Numbered from the stretch's first letter, positions 18,321 to 26,691 are shown. The stretch is DNA of 64,000 nt from Nitriliruptoraceae bacterium (GCA_018401275.1 JAGYKW010000001.1:186001-250000), one strand, 5' to 3'. The notes: generated from the sequence alone by a model not told the origin. Made by a program: numbers and translations.

Positions 18321-19196
18321 TCAGGTGCGGGCGAGACGGTAGAGCACGGGAGGGCGACCACGGGTCGGTCGTACGCCCGGACGGTCCTCGGAGCGCAGCG
18401 TCCCGGTGCGCACGAGCAGGCCCGAGTCCACGAGCCGATCGATGCGGGAGCGCGCCGTCCCGACCCCGGTCCGCCACACCCGGGCGGCGTCGTCGACGGT
18501 GAAGCTGTCCGGACCGAGCGTGCGCGCGACCTCCTCGGCCTGCGTCAACTGGAGGTCGGTCGGTTCGAGCGGGGGAGCCTCGTCGGGAGCCGAGCTCGGC
18601 TGTCCCGCTGGCAGCGGCGTGCGGTGCGAGGGGGCCGCTGGTGCCGGCGCTGGCTCGTCCGCTCCCAGCGCCACCAGCAGCTCCTCGACGAGCGGGACGA
18701 GCCGGACGGGGACCTGCACGGAGGTGCGCGCCTCGTCGCGTACGCGATCGGGGTCGTCAGCGCTGGCGAGCTCGCGCTCTTCGAGGAGCACGGCGAGCGC
18801 CTCCTCCTGGAGAGGGGTGACGCGATGTTCGGTCCGGTCGAGCAGATCCATGAACGCGAGCGGACGGAGCACCGGATGGCGCACCAACGTGGACGGGGCG
18901 ATGGGATGGCTGAAGGCGCGGTCGATGCGCAGTCCGACGAGCACCTCCGGCGCACCGCCCGGCCGTGGCTCCGCCTCGGGCTCGGAGACGACGGTGCAGC
19001 GGGCGGCGATGCCACCGCCGCGTCCGGAGCGCCACAGCAGGACCGCATCGCCGATCGCCATCGACGGTCCCGACGGAGCGATCGGCCAGCGTGCCGGCCG
19101 CGACGGATCGTCAGCCACCGCAGCGGTGAGCGCGTCCCATGCGCCGGCTCGACCACGGAACAGCCACCGTGGCCGGGAATCCTGCTCGGGCTGCAT
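18321..19196 (-). CDS. EVE-like (PUA-fold) domain protein with C-terminal winged helix
   Basis: A 291-residue protein I cannot name. Residues about 8-140 look like an EVE/PUA-type domain: RPRWLFRGRAGAWDAL, then GDAVLLWRSGRGGGIAARCTVVSEPE, then LRIDRAFSHPIAPSTLVRHPVL and PLAFMDLL. EVE domains bind modified bases in nucleic acids. After an acidic, Pro-rich linker, residues about 215-290 (LQLTQAEEVARTLGPDSFTVDDAARVWRTGVGTARSRIDRLVDSGLLVR) form a clear winged helix ending in a basic tail (RPTRGRPPVLYRL). The combination suggests DNA sensing or regulation. ATG at 19196 is used; the ribosome site is weak. A small open frame ending DMVTD* overlaps its start as ATTGATG. Confidence is good for the HTH, moderate for EVE. 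Confidence 0.6.
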   Translation of the reverse strand: MQPEQDSRPRWLFRGRAGAWDALTAAVADDPSRPARWPIAPSGPSMAIGDAVLLWRSGRGGGIAARCTVVSEPEAEPRPGGAPEVLVGLRIDRAFSHPIAPSTLVRHPVLRPLAFMDLLDRTEHRVTPLQEEALAVLLEERELASADDPDRVRDEARTSVQVPVRLVPLVEELLVALGADEPAPAPAAPSHRTPLPAGQPSSAPDEAPPLEPTDLQLTQAEEVARTLGPDSFTVDDAARVWRTGVGTARSRIDRLVDSGLLVRTGTLRSEDRPGVRPTRGRPPVLYRLART

Positions 19197-19397
19197 CAAT
19201 CCGTCACCATGTCCGCCAGGAGCCGGAGGATCTCCGTCGGCGTCGTCCGGCCGTCATCGTGTCCACGGGATGTCCGGGACGAGGTCGGAGAATTGAACAA
19301 ATGAAGCGTACCTTCGGCGCTCGCGGGACGGCGGTGTCCGCCCCGCGCCGGAGGACACGTCGATGGGAACACCGCGCAGCACCGCACGGAGGCTCCC

Positions 19398-19853
19398 TTG
19401 AGGCTCCCGGAACGGCTCGGTCCGCTCACGTCGGCACAGTCGTGGCCGCGCCGACTGCTCCGGTGGGCGCTGGCCGCGTTCCTCGCGGTCGCGGGACTCG
19501 GTCACTTCATGCGCCCGGAGGAGTTCCTGGCCCAGGTCCCTCCGTACCTGCCGGGACCCGAACTGCTCGTCGCGATCAGCGGCGTGGTCGAGCTCGGCCT
19601 CGCCCTCGCGCTCGTCGTCCTGCCACGGCATCGCCGCGCCGTCGGCTTCCTCGTGCTGCTGTTCTTCCTCGCCGTCCTGCCCGGGAACATCGCGCAGTAC
19701 ACGGAGGCGCGTGACGCGTTCGGGCTCGACAGCGATGCGGCTCGTCTGGTGCGGGTCCTGCTCAGTCCGCTGCTGTGGGTGTGGGCGACCGCTGCCGGCG
19801 ATCTGTGGCCACGCCCGCGGCCGCGACCGCGTCCGCTGCGCCGCCGCAGCTGA
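19398..19853 (+). CDS. DoxX-like membrane protein
   Basis: A 151-residue protein with four hydrophobic helices of the DoxX/MauE type: LRWALAAFLAVAGLGHFMRPEEFLAQVPPYLP, then ELLVAISGVVELGLALALVV, then VGFLVLLFFLAVLPGNIAQY and VRVLLSPLLWVWATAAGDLW. The GHF...F...P.YLP and SGV.EL..A motifs are family hallmarks. The family is linked to thiol and respiratory redox but without a settled role. TTG at 19398 follows ACGGAGG at good spacing. The tail is a Pro-Arg repeat (PRPRPRPRPLRRR). Confidence 0.8.
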   Translation: MRLPERLGPLTSAQSWPRRLLRWALAAFLAVAGLGHFMRPEEFLAQVPPYLPGPELLVAISGVVELGLALALVVLPRHRRAVGFLVLLFFLAVLPGNIAQYTEARDAFGLDSDAARLVRVLLSPLLWVWATAAGDLWPRPRPRPRPLRRRS

Positions 19854-19913
19854 CCGGGGCCCACCACGCACGGCGTCAGGCGATGAGCGCCCTCAGGGTC
19901 GAAGGTCCCCCGA

Positions 19914-19928
19914 TCTCGGGCCCCGAGA
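19914..19928. promoter_or_regulatory. 15-bp palindrome upstream of the UspA gene
   Basis: TCTCGGG-C-CCCGAGA, a perfect 7-bp inverted repeat around one central base, 142 bases before the UspA start in the 216-base gap. It could be an operator or part of a terminator for the DoxX gene (no T-run follows). The factor is unknown. Confidence 0.35.
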
Positions 19929-20069
19929 CCGAGCGCGGACGTGCATGCGATGCCATGCTTGCCACAGGACCCGCGGGACCGTCGCGGCCGCGTGGGTCCC
20001 AGCACGTGAGGGCGAGGTCCGCTCCGGTGCAGCAGGGCCGCCATCGTGCGGCGGGAGAGGAGAACGGTC

Positions 20070-20498
20070 ATGGGACGCATCGTGGTAGGGGTCGACTCGT
20101 CGAAGACGTCACTCAAGGCGCTCCGCTGGGCCATCGCGGAGGCCGAACTGCGTGGTGCGGGCCTGATGCTCGTGCACGCCTTCCCGCGGCCGGAGCTGGT
20201 CGGCATGACGATGGTCGTCACGCTGCCGAGCGACGACGAGCTGCGTGAGGCGTCCGAGCAGGTGCTGGACGACGCGCTGGCTGCGGCCGGCGGTGCGGGT
20301 GAGACGGCCGTCACGAAGCACGTCGGCGCAGGTGGTCCCGCGAGCGTGCTCGTCGAGGTCGCGAAGGACGCCGAGCTGCTCGTCCTCGGTTCGCGCGGGC
20401 TGGGCGGCTTCCGCGGCATGCTCCTGGGCTCGGTGACCCAGCAGGTCATCGCGCACGCGCCATGCCCCGTGGTCGTGATCACGCCGGACCAGGACTGA
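20070..20498 (+). CDS. universal stress protein (UspA family)
   Basis: A 142-residue single Usp domain. The N-terminal IVVGVDSSKTSLKALRWAI and the C-terminal GSRGLGGFRGMLLGSVTQQVIAHAPCPVVVI carry the ATP-binding pattern G-2X-G-9X-G(S/T), so it belongs to the nucleotide-binding branch. These proteins are induced under starvation, hypoxia or other stress in actinobacteria. ATG follows GGGAGAGGAGAAC, a strong ribosome site. A hydrolase gene starts 5 bases after the stop, so the two are probably cotranscribed. The palindrome at 19914-19928 is the only regulatory-looking element upstream. Confidence 0.92.
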   Translation: MGRIVVGVDSSKTSLKALRWAIAEAELRGAGLMLVHAFPRPELVGMTMVVTLPSDDELREASEQVLDDALAAAGGAGETAVTKHVGAGGPASVLVEVAKDAELLVLGSRGLGGFRGMLLGSVTQQVIAHAPCPVVVITPDQD

Positions 20499-20503
20499 CC
20501 TCG

Positions 20504-21244
20504 GTGCACGAGCTCCGCCTCGCGCTGCCGGACGGGACCGACGTCGCTGCGGCGCTGCACGTCGACGGCGCGTCTGGCCGCGCGTCCGGTGGCGCGTCGG
20601 GTGGCGCGTCCGGCGGCGTGGCGCGTCCAGCGGTCCTGCTGCTGCCCGGAGCACGTGGCGACCATGCGGCGGCGCACCTCGTCGCCGTCTCCGAGCTGCT
20701 CGCCGAGGCCGGACATCCCGTCGTTCGTGCCGCGCTGTCGTCGCGGCCACCCGGCGCGGGCGTGGTCGGACCCGCGGAGCGCAGCATCGGTCGACTCGGC
20801 GAGGTCCTCGAGGCTGCGCGCGGGCTCGTCGAGGACGGACACGCCCGGCCCTGGATCGTCGGCGGCGCGTCGTACGGCGGACGGGTCGCGAGCCTCGCGG
20901 TCGCCGCGCAGGGTGGGGCAGCGATCGGCGTGAGCGGCCTGCTGCTCATCGCCTACCCGCTGCATCCGCCCGGTCGGCCCGAGCGGCTCCGGGTCGCGCA
21001 CTGGCCCGATGTCGACGTGCCCGTGCTCATGCTCTCGGGTGATGCGGACCCGTTCCTCACCGAGGAGCTGCTCGCCGAGCATCTCGACGACCTCGCAGGG
21101 CCGGTCACTCGCCTCACCGTCCGGGGCGGGCGCCATGACCTCTCGGTGAGCTCGCGGAGCGCGCCGGACCGTGTGCGCCGCACGCCGGGGGAGGCGGTCG
21201 CGCAGCACGCGGCCGCGCTGTGCGGCTGGGCAGCGTCGCTCTGA
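20504..21244 (+). CDS. alpha/beta hydrolase of the TEX30/KANSL3-like type
   Basis: A 246-residue soluble hydrolase with LLLPGARGDH near the N-terminus, nucleophile GGASYGGRVAS (about 125), acid LSGDADPFLTEEL (about 178) and catalytic His in GGRHDLS (about 210), and the short YPLHPPGRPERLR segment typical of TEX30-like hydrolases. Substrate unknown. GTG at 20504 follows the UspA stop by 5 bases. Residues about 24-37 are a GASG repeat encoded by near-identical 12-base units (GGTGGCGCGTCC-like), a local expansion. Confidence 0.8.
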   Translation: MHELRLALPDGTDVAAALHVDGASGRASGGASGGASGGVARPAVLLLPGARGDHAAAHLVAVSELLAEAGHPVVRAALSSRPPGAGVVGPAERSIGRLGEVLEAARGLVEDGHARPWIVGGASYGGRVASLAVAAQGGAAIGVSGLLLIAYPLHPPGRPERLRVAHWPDVDVPVLMLSGDADPFLTEELLAEHLDDLAGPVTRLTVRGGRHDLSVSSRSAPDRVRRTPGEAVAQHAAALCGWAASL

Positions 21245-21253
21245 CTCCGAGGG

Positions 21254-22045
21254 TCAGCCCTCGATGAGTCGCGACCGGACGCGGCTGCTCAGGCGCTCGA
21301 TGACGAGGATCGTCGCGAGGATCAGCAGCACGATCGTCCCGGCGGTGTCGAAGCGTCGCAGCTGGAACGCCACGTTCAGCTCGACGCCGATCCCGCCGGC
21401 GCCGACGAGGCCGAGGACGACGGCGCCCCGCACGGACTTCTCGAACGCGTACATGCTCGTCCCCAGGAACGAGGGGAACGCGGTCGGGACGACGGCACCG
21501 AAGATGACGGGCCGACGTGCCGCGCCGGTCGAACGCAGGGCCTCGATCGGTCCCGGCTCGATCTCCTCGATGCGCTCCGCGAAGAAGCGGCCGGCGAACG
21601 CGAGCACGTCGATCGTCATCGTCAGGATGCCGGCGAGCGGGCCGAGGCCGACCGACACGACGAAGATGAGCGCCCACACGAGGTCGGGGATGGACCGCAT
21701 CGTCGTCAGCGCGGCCCGCATCAGGCGTGCGACGAGGCGACTGGGTGCCGTGTTCTCCGCGGCCAGCAGCGCAGCCGGCAGCGAGAGGATGACGCCGAAC
21801 AGCGTCCCGAGGACGGCGATCTCGATCGTCTCCAGCATCGCGCTCGCCAGGTTCGGGGCGCGCTCGAGGTTCGGGGGGAACGCCGAGGAGAGGAACCGGA
21901 AGGTGCGCTCCGGGGCGAGGAGCAGACGCGAGGGGTCGATGCCCGTCCCGACGAGCCCGTGGACGGCGAGCGCCCCGAGGACGATCATGGCGAGGACGGC
22001 CCCGGTCGAGGGGCGCTGCAGGCGCGGGGGGAGGGTCGGGCTCAT
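21254..22045 (-). CDS. phnE: phosphonate-type ABC transporter permease PhnE
   Basis: Membrane channel of the PhnCDE importer. The 263 residues have six hydrophobic helices and the cytoplasmic coupling loop EALRSTGAARRPVIFGAVVPTAFPSFLG, with the family-typical SAMLETIEIAVLGTLFGVILSLPAALLAAEN and MRSIPDLVWALIFV. ATG at 22045 overlaps the phnC stop as ATGA. It is last in the order phnD-phnC-phnE. No C-P lyase or other phosphonate-degrading gene is in the window, so the ligand could be a phosphonate, phosphite or a related oxyanion. Confidence 0.9.
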   Translation of the reverse strand: MSPTLPPRLQRPSTGAVLAMIVLGALAVHGLVGTGIDPSRLLLAPERTFRFLSSAFPPNLERAPNLASAMLETIEIAVLGTLFGVILSLPAALLAAENTAPSRLVARLMRAALTTMRSIPDLVWALIFVVSVGLGPLAGILTMTIDVLAFAGRFFAERIEEIEPGPIEALRSTGAARRPVIFGAVVPTAFPSFLGTSMYAFEKSVRGAVVLGLVGAGGIGVELNVAFQLRRFDTAGTIVLLILATILVIERLSSRVRSRLIEG

Positions 22046-22836
22046 GCGCCCACCTCCCCGGCGGCCACGACGTCGTCGTGCTGGTCGTCGTGCTGGTCGT
22101 CGTGCTGGTAGAGCGCCGCGATGGTCGCGTCGTCGATGGCCGCGTTCTGGCCGTCGAGCATGACGCGGCCATCGCGAAGTCCGACGATGCGACGCCCGTA
22201 GTGTCGGGCGAGGTCGAGCTGATGCAGCGTGCACACGAGCGTCAGCCCATCCTCGTCGACGATGCGCCACAGCAGGTCCATGACCTCGCGGCCCGCGCGC
22301 GGGTCGAGCGCCGCGACGGGCTCGTCCGCGAGCACGATCTCCGGACGCTGCATGAGCAGGCGTGCGAGGGCGACGCGCTGTCGCTGGCCGCCCGAGAGCT
22401 GGTCGGCCCGCCGGCCGGCGAACTCCGCGACACGGACCCGCTCGAGGCAGTCCATCGCGCGCTCCCGCACCTCGTTCGTCGCGCTCCAGCCGAACCACTG
22501 GCGGGCGCGGCCGTCCTCGCCGAGGTTGCCCTGGACGACGTTGCTCAGGACGCTGATGTGGTCCACGAGGTTGATGTGCTGGAAGACGACCCCGACGCGA
22601 CGGCGAAGGGCCCGCAGGCCCTCCTCGTCCAGCGTCCCGACCTCCGACCCGCCGATCAGGACGCGACCTGCGGTCGGCTCGATCAGGCGGGTCATGCAGC
22701 GCAGCAGCGTCGACTTCCCGGACCCGTTGGCCCCCAGCAGGACGACGGACTCGCCCTGCTGGATATGGAGGTCGACCCCTGCGACGGCGAGCGTGCCGTC
22801 CGGGTAGCGCTTCTCGAGCTGTTCGACGGTGATCAT
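22042..22836 (-). CDS. phnC: phosphonate-type ABC transporter ATP-binding protein PhnC
   Basis: ATPase that drives the PhnCDE importer. The 264 residues show Walker A LLGANGSGKSTLLR (about 31-44), Q-loop VFQHINLVDHISVLSNV, signature LSGGQRQRVALARLL (about 150) and Walker B IVLADEPVAALD (about 168), then the H-loop CTLHQLDLA, all in PhnC style (NLV..ISVL.NVL.G). The C-terminus ends in a repeat, HDDQHDDQHDD, encoded by a 12-base tandem unit; this His/Asp tail is not part of the family core. ATG at 22836 lies after the hairpin that follows phnD. Confidence 0.92.
   Translation of the reverse strand: MITVEQLEKRYPDGTLAVAGVDLHIQQGESVVLLGANGSGKSTLLRCMTRLIEPTAGRVLIGGSEVGTLDEEGLRALRRRVGVVFQHINLVDHISVLSNVVQGNLGEDGRARQWFGWSATNEVRERAMDCLERVRVAEFAGRRADQLSGGQRQRVALARLLMQRPEIVLADEPVAALDPRAGREVMDLLWRIVDEDGLTLVCTLHQLDLARHYGRRIVGLRDGRVMLDGQNAAIDDATIAALYQHDDQHDDQHDDVVAAGEVGA
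22069..22110 (-). repeat. 12-bp tandem repeat encoding the PhnC His/Asp tail
   Basis: About three and a half copies of CTGGTCGTCGTG on the plus strand (22081-22092 and 22093-22104 perfect, flanked by partial copies). On the coding strand it gives (H-D-D-Q)n at the PhnC C-terminus. Confidence 0.8.
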
Positions 22837-22856
22837 CGCTGGCCTCCGTGCGAGGA

Positions 22857-22895
22857 CCTCGGTCCCGCCGCCACGAAGGTGCGGCGGGACCGAGG
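22857..22895 (-). promoter_or_regulatory. 15-bp perfect hairpin between phnD and phnC
   Basis: CCTCGGTCCCGCCGC and its exact complement flank a 9-base loop, starting 9 bases after the phnD stop. There is no T-run, so it is more likely an mRNA-stabilising or partial-attenuation element that raises phnD over phnC-phnE than a full terminator. A similar hairpin follows aapJ. Confidence 0.7.
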
Positions 22896-22903
22896 CCGGG
22901 ACG

Positions 22904-23839
22904 TCAGTCCTCGTCCGGGACCGTCGCGAAGTCCGCGAACCCGGCCGCCTCGAACGCGGCACGCGTCGGGTCGTAGTCCCCGTCGGACGCAGGGAGGATC
23001 ACCGACTCGAGGTACTTGTCGTTCTCGCCCGTACCGGTGATCGCGTCCAGCAGGATCTGCTGGTTGTCGACGAACCGGTCGCGCAGCCAGTCACCGCACG
23101 CCTCGCCGAGGCCCTCGCGGGCGATGAAGAGGTCGTTGGGGAGGTCCGGACCCTCGGCGAGCAGCTCGATGCTGCCGGGACCGCCGAGCTCCTCCTCGAT
23201 CTCCTCGAAGTCCTTCAGGCCGGTGCCCAGCGCGTCGGCGTCACCGCTGGCGAACACCTCGATGCGGGTGGAGCCCATCGGGATGACGTCGACGTCCACG
23301 CCCGGGTTCAGGCCGGCAGCGATCATCATCTCGAGCGGACCGAGGTGACCCGACGTCGAGCCGACCTCCTTCGTGACGATGGTGCGACCTGACAGCTGCG
23401 AGATGTCGGTGATGCCGCTGTCGGAGCGCACGACGATCATCGCGCGGTAGCCGGGACGCGTCACCCCGGAGATCGGGATGGCGTTGACCTGCGCGCGCAG
23501 CACGACGTACTCGGCCGGTCCGGTGAGGAGCAGGTCGATCTCCTCGAACTCGAACGCGGTCGCCGCCGCGGTCCGCGACGAGATCGGGAAGAACTCGACC
23601 GTCTTGCCCGTCACGCCCTCGAGCGCGACGCGGAAGTCCTCGAACTCGAGCACGAGGGTCTCGAGCCCCTCGACGCCGGTGTCGCTGAAGCGGAGCGTGT
23701 CGGGGCACGGGTCGGAGCCTGACCCGGAGGAGCTCTCGTCGTCGCCACCGCAGGCGGCTGCGACGAGGGAGAGGGCTGCGAGGGCCGCTGCGATGCGGAC
23801 CCGACGGGTCCGCTGGTGGACGTGGGGTGTGCGGGACAT
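22904..23839 (-). CDS. phnD: phosphate/phosphonate ABC transporter substrate-binding lipoprotein PhnD
   Basis: Extracytoplasmic binding protein of the importer. The 311-residue precursor starts MSRTPHVHQRTRRVRIAA with a basic n-region, a hydrophobic stretch and a lipobox ending LVAAAC (Cys about 30), then a Ser/Gly linker. The mature part has PhnD features: LRFSDTGVEGLETL, the TGPAEYVVLRAQ ligand loop, TKEVGSTSGHLGP and GDADALGTGLKDFEE. ATG at 23839 follows GGAGGTCC. It is first in its operon, with a 15-bp hairpin after its stop and three 14-bp repeats upstream. Confidence 0.9.
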   Translation of the reverse strand: MSRTPHVHQRTRRVRIAAALAALSLVAAACGGDDESSSGSGSDPCPDTLRFSDTGVEGLETLVLEFEDFRVALEGVTGKTVEFFPISSRTAAATAFEFEEIDLLLTGPAEYVVLRAQVNAIPISGVTRPGYRAMIVVRSDSGITDISQLSGRTIVTKEVGSTSGHLGPLEMMIAAGLNPGVDVDVIPMGSTRIEVFASGDADALGTGLKDFEEIEEELGGPGSIELLAEGPDLPNDLFIAREGLGEACGDWLRDRFVDNQQILLDAITGTGENDKYLESVILPASDGDYDPTRAAFEAAGFADFATVPDED

Positions 23840-23886
23840 TCAGGACCTCCGTGGATCGGGTGCGTGAGGATTCGGGGTGGGGACTG

Positions 23887-23928
23887 CGGTACGACTGAGC
23901 GGGTACGACCGAGCGGGTACGACCGGAT
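23887..23928 (-). promoter_or_regulatory. three 14-bp direct repeats upstream of the phn operon
   Basis: Three successive copies of (C/G)GGTACGAC(T/C)GAGC-like units at 23887, 23901 and 23915, 48-90 bases before the phnD start. On the phn strand the core reads GGTCGTACCC. Regularly phased direct repeats before a phosphorus importer suggest binding of a response regulator such as PhoP, but the unit is 14 bp rather than the 11-bp repeat of the Streptomyces PHO box. Confidence 0.5.
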
Positions 23929-24028
23929 GCGTACAGGCGACATCCGAGCGTCGGCGGTGGTCCGCGCGGCAACCTCGAGGCGACATGCAGGTGAACGTCC
24001 GGTGCCGCGTCGGAGGCCTGCGGACAAC

Positions 24029-24034
24029 TAGGGT
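24029..24034 (+). promoter_or_regulatory. putative -10 element (TAGGGT) for transketolase
   Basis: TANNNT hexamer 31 bases before the GTG start of tkt, at the end of a slightly AT-richer stretch (GGACAACTAGGGTT). Confidence 0.35.
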
Positions 24035-24065
24035 TCGGGCTCTCCCGCACCCCGAGGATCGCCAC

Positions 24066-26138
24066 GTGTCCAGCGCCCCGTCCTCCGCAACGAGCAGCGC
24101 AGCTCCGGCGGTCCCCGCGGACCCGGCCGACCTGCCCCGCCGTGCGATCGACACGATCCGCACGCTCGCGATCGACGGCGTGCAGGCCGCGAACTCCGGG
24201 CATCCGGGCATGCCGATGGGCTGCGCGCCGATGGCGTACCTGCTGTACCGGGAGGTGATGCGTCACGACCCGGCGCGACCCGACTGGCCGGGACGCGACC
24301 GCTTCGTGCTGTCCGCCGGGCACGGCTCGATGCTGCTGTACGCCGCACTGCACCTCGCCGGCTACGAGCGGCCGACGCTCGACGACCTGCGCGCGTTCCG
24401 TCAGCTCGGGTCGGTGACCGCCGGTCACCCTGAGCACGACATGCTGGCCGGCGTCGAGACGACCACCGGGCCGCTCGGTCAGGGCTTCGCGACGGGCGTC
24501 GGCATGGCGATCGCTGCGGAGCGGCTCGCGGCCGAGCTCGGTGCGGTCGCTGCGGATGCGGCGGCGCTCGCCGAGCAGCGCATCTACGCGATCGTGTCCG
24601 ACGGCGACCTCATGGAGGGCGTCGCCAGCGAGGCCGCCTCGCTCGCCGGACATCTGCGCCTGGGCCGGCTCGTCTACCTCTACGACGACAACCGCATCAC
24701 GATCGACGGCACGACCGACCTCGCGTTCAGCGAGGACGTCACCGCACGCTTCGACGCCTACGGCTGGCACACCCAGCGCGTCGCTGATGGCAACGATCTC
24801 GATGCGCTGCGTGCCGCGATCGCGGCTGCGGAGTCCGACCCGCGACCGTCGCTCGTCGCGGTGCGCACCACCATCGGGTACGGCTCGCCGAAGAAGGCCG
24901 GCACGTCCGCGTCGCACGGTGCACCGCTGGGTGACGACGAGGTCGCTGCGACGAAGGCGGCGCTCGGCTGGCCGCACCCTGAACCGTTCACCGTCCCTGA
25001 CGACGTGCGCGCCCACCTCGACGTCCGTGCGCGTGGCGCCGAGCTCACGGCCGCTTGGGACGCACGGTTCGCCGCCTTCGCGGCCGCGCACCCTGACGCG
25101 GCCGCCGACTTCGAGCGCCGGGTCGTCCGCCGCGAGCTGCCGTCCGGTTGGCGCGACGCGCTCCCGCAGCTGTCGGGCGCGAAGGCCACGCGCGTGCAGT
25201 CGGGTGCGGTGATCGGCGCGCTCGCCCCGGTGCTGCCTGAGCTGTTCGGTGGGTCGGCGGACCTCGCCGCCTCGAACAACACCGATATCGAGGGCGCGGG
25301 CGACTTCTCGGCCGATGACCGGCTCGGCCGCAACCTGCGCTTCGGCATCCGCGAGCACGCCATGGCTGCGGCCGCGAACGGCATCGCGCTGCACGGCGGG
25401 TTCGTCCCCTACGTCGCGACGTTCATGGTGTTCACCGACTACCTGCGGCCGTCGCTGCGGCTCGCGGCGCTCATGCACCAGCGGGTCGTCTACGTCATGA
25501 CGCACGACTCGATCGGGCTCGGCGAGGACGGGCCGACGCATCAGCCGGTCGAGCACCTCGCTGCCCTGCGCGCCATGCCCGGGGTCGAGGTCCTGCGTCC
25601 TGCGGACGGGTCGGAGACGGCGCTCGCGTGGCGGCTCGCGCTCGAGCGCCAGGGACCGACCGTCATCGCGCTCACGCGCCAGGGCGTTCCGGACCTTGCT
25701 GAGGCCAGCGGTGCGCCCGTCCCCGACGACGCGGTCGAGCACGGCGCATGGGTCGTGCGTGATCCGGTCGACGGTGCGACGCCGGAAGTGGTGCTGATCG
25801 GGACCGGGTCGGAGGTCGGGGTCTGCCTCGCCGCGGCCGACGAGCTCGCACGCGATGGTGTGGACGTGCGGGTCGTGTCCATGCCGTCACCGACACGCTT
25901 CCGCAGCGCCGACGCGGCGGTTCGTGAGGCGGTGCTGCCCGCGAGCATCACGGCGCGCGTGGCCGTCGAGGCCGGGGTCGCGCAGGGCTGGGAGGGCATC
26001 GTCGGAGAGCGCGGCGAGGTCGTCGCGATGAGGGGCTTCGGTGCGTCCGCGCCGGCCAGCGACCTGTTCGCCCACTTCGGCTTCACCGCCGGCAACGTCG
26101 TGCGTGTCGCACGGCGGGTGATGGACCGGGCCCGCTGA
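24066..26138 (+). CDS. tkt: transketolase
   Basis: Thiamine-diphosphate enzyme of the pentose phosphate pathway, moving two-carbon ketol units between sugar phosphates. The 690 residues have the normal three-domain layout: [28 protein letters not shown] at the N-terminus, the GHPEHD and TTGPLGQG substrate loops, the ThDP motif [16 protein letters not shown]...DDN (about 178-208), the pyrimidine domain with [20 protein letters not shown] and [26 protein letters not shown], and a C-terminal domain. GTG at 24066 opens with a Ser/Ala/Pro-rich lead ([23 protein letters not shown]) before similarity begins. It stands alone; usual partners (transaldolase, zwf) are absent. Confidence 0.95.
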   Translation: MSSAPSSATSSAAPAVPADPADLPRRAIDTIRTLAIDGVQAANSGHPGMPMGCAPMAYLLYREVMRHDPARPDWPGRDRFVLSAGHGSMLLYAALHLAGYERPTLDDLRAFRQLGSVTAGHPEHDMLAGVETTTGPLGQGFATGVGMAIAAERLAAELGAVAADAAALAEQRIYAIVSDGDLMEGVASEAASLAGHLRLGRLVYLYDDNRITIDGTTDLAFSEDVTARFDAYGWHTQRVADGNDLDALRAAIAAAESDPRPSLVAVRTTIGYGSPKKAGTSASHGAPLGDDEVAATKAALGWPHPEPFTVPDDVRAHLDVRARGAELTAAWDARFAAFAAAHPDAAADFERRVVRRELPSGWRDALPQLSGAKATRVQSGAVIGALAPVLPELFGGSADLAASNNTDIEGAGDFSADDRLGRNLRFGIREHAMAAAANGIALHGGFVPYVATFMVFTDYLRPSLRLAALMHQRVVYVMTHDSIGLGEDGPTHQPVEHLAALRAMPGVEVLRPADGSETALAWRLALERQGPTVIALTRQGVPDLAEASGAPVPDDAVEHGAWVVRDPVDGATPEVVLIGTGSEVGVCLAAADELARDGVDVRVVSMPSPTRFRSADAAVREAVLPASITARVAVEAGVAQGWEGIVGERGEVVAMRGFGASAPASDLFAHFGFTAGNVVRVARRVMDRAR

Positions 26139-26201
26139 CGGGGCACGACGTTCAGGCATGACGTTGCGGAGACCGCCAGCACGGCCGACGCGGCGCTGCC
26201 G

Positions 26202-26582
26202 GTGCTCATCGGTGCGGGCATCGCGAACACGATCGGCGCGCCGGTGCTCGCCGTCGGCTACCTGAGCGCGCTCGCCGTCGTGGTCGTCGACCGCGGTGCG
26301 GAGCGCGGGATCCGGCGACGGCTCGCGGCGCTCGGCCGCATCGCGCTGACCGGCTACCTGCTGCAGAGCATCCTCGCGCTCGTCGTGTTCTTCGGGTTCG
26401 GCGCGTACGGCCGCGTCGCGCTGCTCGGTGAAGCGATCCTCGGGATGCTCGCGTTCGTCGTCGGTGTATGGGTCGCGCTGCTCGCGTTCGCACCCTGGTG
26501 GACGGCGCGCTTCCGCTACGGCCCGTTCGAGTGGCTGTGGCGCTGGGGCACGTACGGGGTCCGGCCGAGGATGCGCAGCTGA
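26202..26582 (+). pseudogene. remnant of a DUF418 membrane protein (C-terminal part only)
   Basis: The 126-residue product matches only the C-terminal region of DUF418 proteins: GAPVLAVGYLSALAVVVVD, then LAALGRIALTGYLLQSILALVVFFGFGAYGRV, then FAPWWTARFRYGPFEWLWRWGTYG at the very end. Full family members are about 350-450 residues. The frame stays open back to the transketolase stop at 26138 (adding ETASTADAALP) but has no earlier start or ribosome site, and the N-terminal half is missing. It looks like a 5'-truncated gene whose front was lost, perhaps when DNA joined behind tkt. It could still be translated from GTG 26202. Confidence 0.6.
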
Positions 26583-26627
26583 CGCTGCTCGCCGCGGCGT
26601 CCGCAGAGCCCCGCCACGGTGTGCGCG

Positions 26628-26633
26628 TACCCT
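26628..26633 (+). promoter_or_regulatory. putative -10 element (TACCCT) for the malic enzyme gene
   Basis: TACCCT 58 bases before the malic enzyme start in the 109-base gap; same hexamer as before several other genes here. No convincing -35. Confidence 0.35.
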
Positions 26634-26691
26634 CTGAGCGCTGCACGGTCTGGGGTCCACGGCCTCACCGTCGTTGCAGCGGGGGGACCCG

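Noticed and set aside
19196-19429. Small open frame ending DMVTD* just upstream of the EVE-like gene
   Set aside because: No start with a ribosome site and no similarity; the overlap with the next ATG is suggestive but not enough to call a gene.
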